Below, piece by piece: positions 5,137-6,692 of a stretch of 6,692 nt of DNA (position 1 is its first letter; each line of letters begins with the position of its first letter). The notes under the pieces are model-generated. The model ran no database searches, was not told the origin of the DNA, and saw nothing but the letters and a program-made list of their open reading frames with translations. Source of the stretch: Haloarculaceae archaeon (GTDB lineage: Archaea > Halobacteriota > Halobacteria > Halobacteriales > Haloarculaceae); assembly GCA_018609945.1 (NCBI GenBank), contig JAHENO010000294.1, forward strand, positions 1 through 6,692, in the 5' to 3' direction. Made by a program: the position numbers and the translations under genes.

Positions 5137-6155
5137 TGTCCGAGCAACAGGAAGTCGTCGAGCGCGAACTGACCATGAGTCGGGGCATGGTCGAGGCCAT
5201 CGCCCACGAGATGCGCGCAAACGACGAGGTGTTCTACATGGGTGAAGATGTCGCAGACTACGGCGGTATCTTCGACTCGACCGAGGGCCTGCTCGACGAA
5301 TTCGGTCACGACCGTATCATGGACGTGCCCATCAGCGAGACGGCTTATCTCGGAGCCGCGGTCGGCGCCGCCCAGGAAGGGATGCGCCCGATCGCCGAGT
5401 TGATGTTCGTCGATTTCTTCGGCGTCGCGATGGATCAGATCTACAACCAGATGGCCAAGAACACCTACATGAGCGGCGGGTCGGTCAGCGTCCCGATGGT
5501 GCTCACGACTGCCGTGGGCGGCACCTACAACGACGCCGCCCAGCACTCCCAGACGCTCTATGGCACGTTCGCGCACCTGCCGGGGATGAAGGTCGTGGTC
5601 CCGTCGACGGCCTACGACGCGAAAGGGTTGATGCACAACGCGATCCGTGACGACGACCCCGTCGTCTACATGTTCCACAAGCGCCTGATGGGGATCGGCT
5701 GGATGCCTGCGCCGGATGGGCCGAAAACGCCCGTCCCGGAGACGGACTACACCATCCCGTTCGGCAGTGCCGATGTCAAACGCGAAGGTGCGGATGTCAC
5801 CATCGTCACACTCGGTCTGCACGTCCACCGGGCGCTGGATGCCGCGGATTCGCTGGCCGAGGACGGTATCGACGCGGAAGTCGTGGATCTGCGGACACTC
5901 GTGCCACTGGACAGGGAGACGATTCTCGAATCGGTCCGCAAGACCGGGACGTTGGTCGTTGTCGACGAAGACTACCGCTCGTATGGCGTGACCGGCGAGG
6001 TCGTCGCCACCGTCACTGACGAGGCACTCGCACACCTGGACGCTGTCGAGCGTGTTGCCATGCCCGATATCCCGATTCCGTATGCGCGGCCGCTCGAGAC
6101 CGAAACCCAGCCCCAAGCAGCAGACATCGAGGCGGCAGTCGAGCGCACGCAGTAG
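5136..6155 (+). CDS. Thiamine-diphosphate-dependent 2-oxoacid (or acetoin) dehydrogenase E1 component, beta subunit
   Basis: A 339-aa E1 beta subunit, the usual family length, partner of the preceding gene. The pyrimidine-binding transketolase domain comes first: MGEDVADYGGIF (35-46), DVPISE with the thiamine-activating glutamate E68, RPIAELMFVDF (84-94), DQIYNQMAK (100-108), GGTYNDAAQHSQ with H137, and HLPGMKVVVPS (147-157). The C-terminal transketolase domain has VTLGLHVHRAL, DLRTLVPLD (251-259), the segment VVVDEDYRSYGVTGEV (274-289) and PIPYARPLE (313-321). All expected active-site residues are present. The start ATG overlaps the E1 alpha stop and is preceded by a strong ribosome binding site. 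The next gene begins one base after this stop, so the three genes form one transcript. Substrate specificity (pyruvate, branched-chain oxoacid, acetoin) is not evident from the sequence. Confidence 0.92.
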   Translation: MSEQQEVVERELTMSRGMVEAIAHEMRANDEVFYMGEDVADYGGIFDSTEGLLDEFGHDRIMDVPISETAYLGAAVGAAQEGMRPIAELMFVDFFGVAMDQIYNQMAKNTYMSGGSVSVPMVLTTAVGGTYNDAAQHSQTLYGTFAHLPGMKVVVPSTAYDAKGLMHNAIRDDDPVVYMFHKRLMGIGWMPAPDGPKTPVPETDYTIPFGSADVKREGADVTIVTLGLHVHRALDAADSLAEDGIDAEVVDLRTLVPLDRETILESVRKTGTLVVVDEDYRSYGVTGEVVATVTDEALAHLDAVERVAMPDIPIPYARPLETETQPQAADIEAAVERTQ

Positions 6156-6156
6156 C

Positions 6157-6417
6157 ATGAGTGCCGACTCACGCGTCCCGGTCGCTGTCGACGATATCTG
6201 GCCGGAGGCCGCCGACGCCGACGAGGGCGTCGTTATCAACTGGTTCGCACGCGAGGGGACGCGAGTCAGTGCTGGTGACCCGCTCTGCGAGATTCAGGTC
6301 GAGAAGGCCGACGCTGATGTCCCCGCACCGGTCGACGGAACACTGGCCGAAATCGTCTGTGCGGAAGACGACGAGTTCGAGCGCGGTGATACCCTCGGGT
6401 GGATAGCACCGGTCTGA
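6157..6417 (+). CDS. Free-standing lipoyl-carrier domain protein
   Basis: An 86-aa protein made of a single biotinyl/lipoyl-type domain. EGVVINWFAREGTRVSAGDPL (23-43) is the first half of the flattened beta barrel. EIQVEKADADVPAP (45-58) is the hairpin turn with K50 as the modified lysine. E-K-A rather than M-K-M at the turn favours lipoate over biotin. GTLAEIVCAEDDEFERGDTLGWI-type residues (61-83) complete the domain. In ordinary complexes this domain is the N-terminus of E2; here there is no linker, no E3/E1-binding domain and no acyltransferase domain, and the stop is clean. It should accept the acyl group from the adjacent E1 and needs an E2, an E3 and a lipoylation enzyme from elsewhere. 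Detached lipoyl domains are known in haloarchaeal oxoacid dehydrogenase clusters. The ATG lies one base after the E1 beta stop. Confidence 0.88.
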   Translation: MSADSRVPVAVDDIWPEAADADEGVVINWFAREGTRVSAGDPLCEIQVEKADADVPAPVDGTLAEIVCAEDDEFERGDTLGWIAPV

Positions 6418-6444
6418 GAATGACTGCTGTCGTTTAGTACCGGA

Positions 6445-6470
6445 TCGACCGCACGACCGAACGCGGTCGA
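6445..6470. repeat. 8-bp inverted repeat after the operon
   Basis: TCGACCGC (6445-6452) and GCGGTCGA (6463-6470) are perfect inverted repeats separated by 10 nt, starting 28 nt after the lipoyl-protein stop and ending just before the integrase-like reading frame. It could be a transcript-end hairpin or a recombinase core site with two arms. It lacks a following T-run, so termination is not well supported. Confidence 0.4.
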
Positions 6471-6471
6471 C

Positions 6472-6692
6472 TTGGAAAATAGCTACAGTATCCACTGGGA
6501 GGAGGACGTACTGCCGATGATCGAGGCGACGCGTCACAGCCGCGACGCAGCCCTCATCGCCGTGGCGTGGGACTCGGGGGCGCGTAGCGGCGAGATCCGC
6601 GACCTCACGGTCGGCGACGTCACGGACCACCGCCACGGCTACCAGCTCACCTTCCAGGGGAAGACCGGCCAGCGGACGGTCACGCTGATCCC
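6472..6692 (+). pseudogene. 5'-truncated tyrosine recombinase (phage-type integrase) fragment, continues past the window
   Basis: The frame is open from a TGA at 6421-6423. From about 6472 it reads like the start of the catalytic domain of a haloarchaeal tyrosine recombinase: HWEEDVLPMIEATRHSRDAA, then ALIAVAWDSGARSGEIRDLT with the box I catalytic arginine in GARSGEI, then TFQGKTGQRTVTLI, the beta-strand segment carrying the conserved lysine region. The later His-x-x-Arg and Tyr boxes would lie beyond the right edge. The N-terminal SAM-like core-binding domain is absent: only 50 bp separate the upstream TGA from the recognisable part, and no other frame there looks like integrase. An ATG at 6517 could start a short product, but it would lack the DNA-clamping half. 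It is most likely a remnant left at a recombination or insertion junction. If the rest of the gene is intact, it might instead be an unusually short recombinase. Confidence 0.75.

Noticed and set aside
4039..6239. Long minus-strand open frames opposite E1 alpha and E1 beta
   Set aside because: They are mirror frames of strongly conserved E1 genes, rich in Asp/Val/Arg/His without recognisable domains, and have no promoter signals of their own.
6478..6491. ATAGCTACAGTATC resembles the palindrome's right arm ATAGCCGGCAGTATC
   Set aside because: It differs by a one-base length change and substitutions, has no partner arm, and lies in what reads as integrase-derived coding sequence. A chance match is likely.
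1..6692. tRNA, rRNA, CRISPR array, toxin-antitoxin or defence genes
   Set aside because: No T-loop/acceptor pairs, no regularly spaced repeats, and no recognisable toxin, nuclease or defence domain were seen on either strand.

Overview
The window looks like chromosomal DNA from a haloarchaeon (class Halobacteria). The evidence is high GC, acidic proteins rich in Asp/Glu, a HalOD1-domain protein, a haloarchaeal-type lipoprotein, and several genes whose AT-rich TATA-like box lies about 26-28 nt before the start codon, as in leaderless archaeal transcripts. I cannot name the genus from the sequence.

Left part (1-2228), all on the minus strand. Read in transcription order it holds a 92-aa two-helix membrane protein of unknown function (2228-1950), a divergent triose-phosphate-isomerase-fold protein (1893-1204), a beta-hydroxyacid dehydrogenase of the 3-hydroxyisobutyrate / 2-hydroxy-3-oxopropionate reductase family (1158-262), and the first 55 codons of a membrane protein that resembles the 7TM sensor region of haloarchaeal histidine kinases (165 to beyond the left edge). 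The isomerase and dehydrogenase may serve a common small-carbon-acid or sugar-phosphate route, but each seems to have its own promoter.

Middle (2229-4095) is patchy and looks accessory. There is a 272-bp stretch with no recognisable gene. It is followed by a broken lipoprotein gene (2501-3075, frame change with probable internal deletion), an 80-bp almost perfectly registered palindromic element (3092-3171), a small two-TM double-zinc-ribbon protein with one expected Cys replaced by Trp (3237-3632), and a convergent stand-alone HalOD1 protein (3933-3673).

Right part (4096-6417) is a tight plus-strand operon for a thiamine-diphosphate-dependent 2-oxoacid dehydrogenase: E1 alpha, E1 beta (1-nt overlap TGATG) and a free-standing 86-aa lipoyl-carrier domain one base after the E1 beta stop. 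No E2 acyltransferase or E3 dihydrolipoamide dehydrogenase follows. The E1 heterotetramer should decarboxylate a 2-oxoacid (or acetoin) and pass the acyl group to the lipoyl-lysine of the small protein, so the remaining components must be supplied from elsewhere. The divergent HalOD1 gene shares the upstream region and is a candidate regulator by position only.

Directly after the operon comes an 8-bp inverted repeat and then a 5'-truncated tyrosine recombinase (about 6472 to the right edge). It keeps the first catalytic arginine motif but has no N-terminal domain in the window, which suggests that the operon's right flank is an old mobile-element junction.

I found no complete new defence or mobile system here. 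The items most worth a second look are the 80-bp palindrome, the E2-less lipoyl operon beside an integrase remnant, and the TIM-fold paralogue with an altered loop 6.
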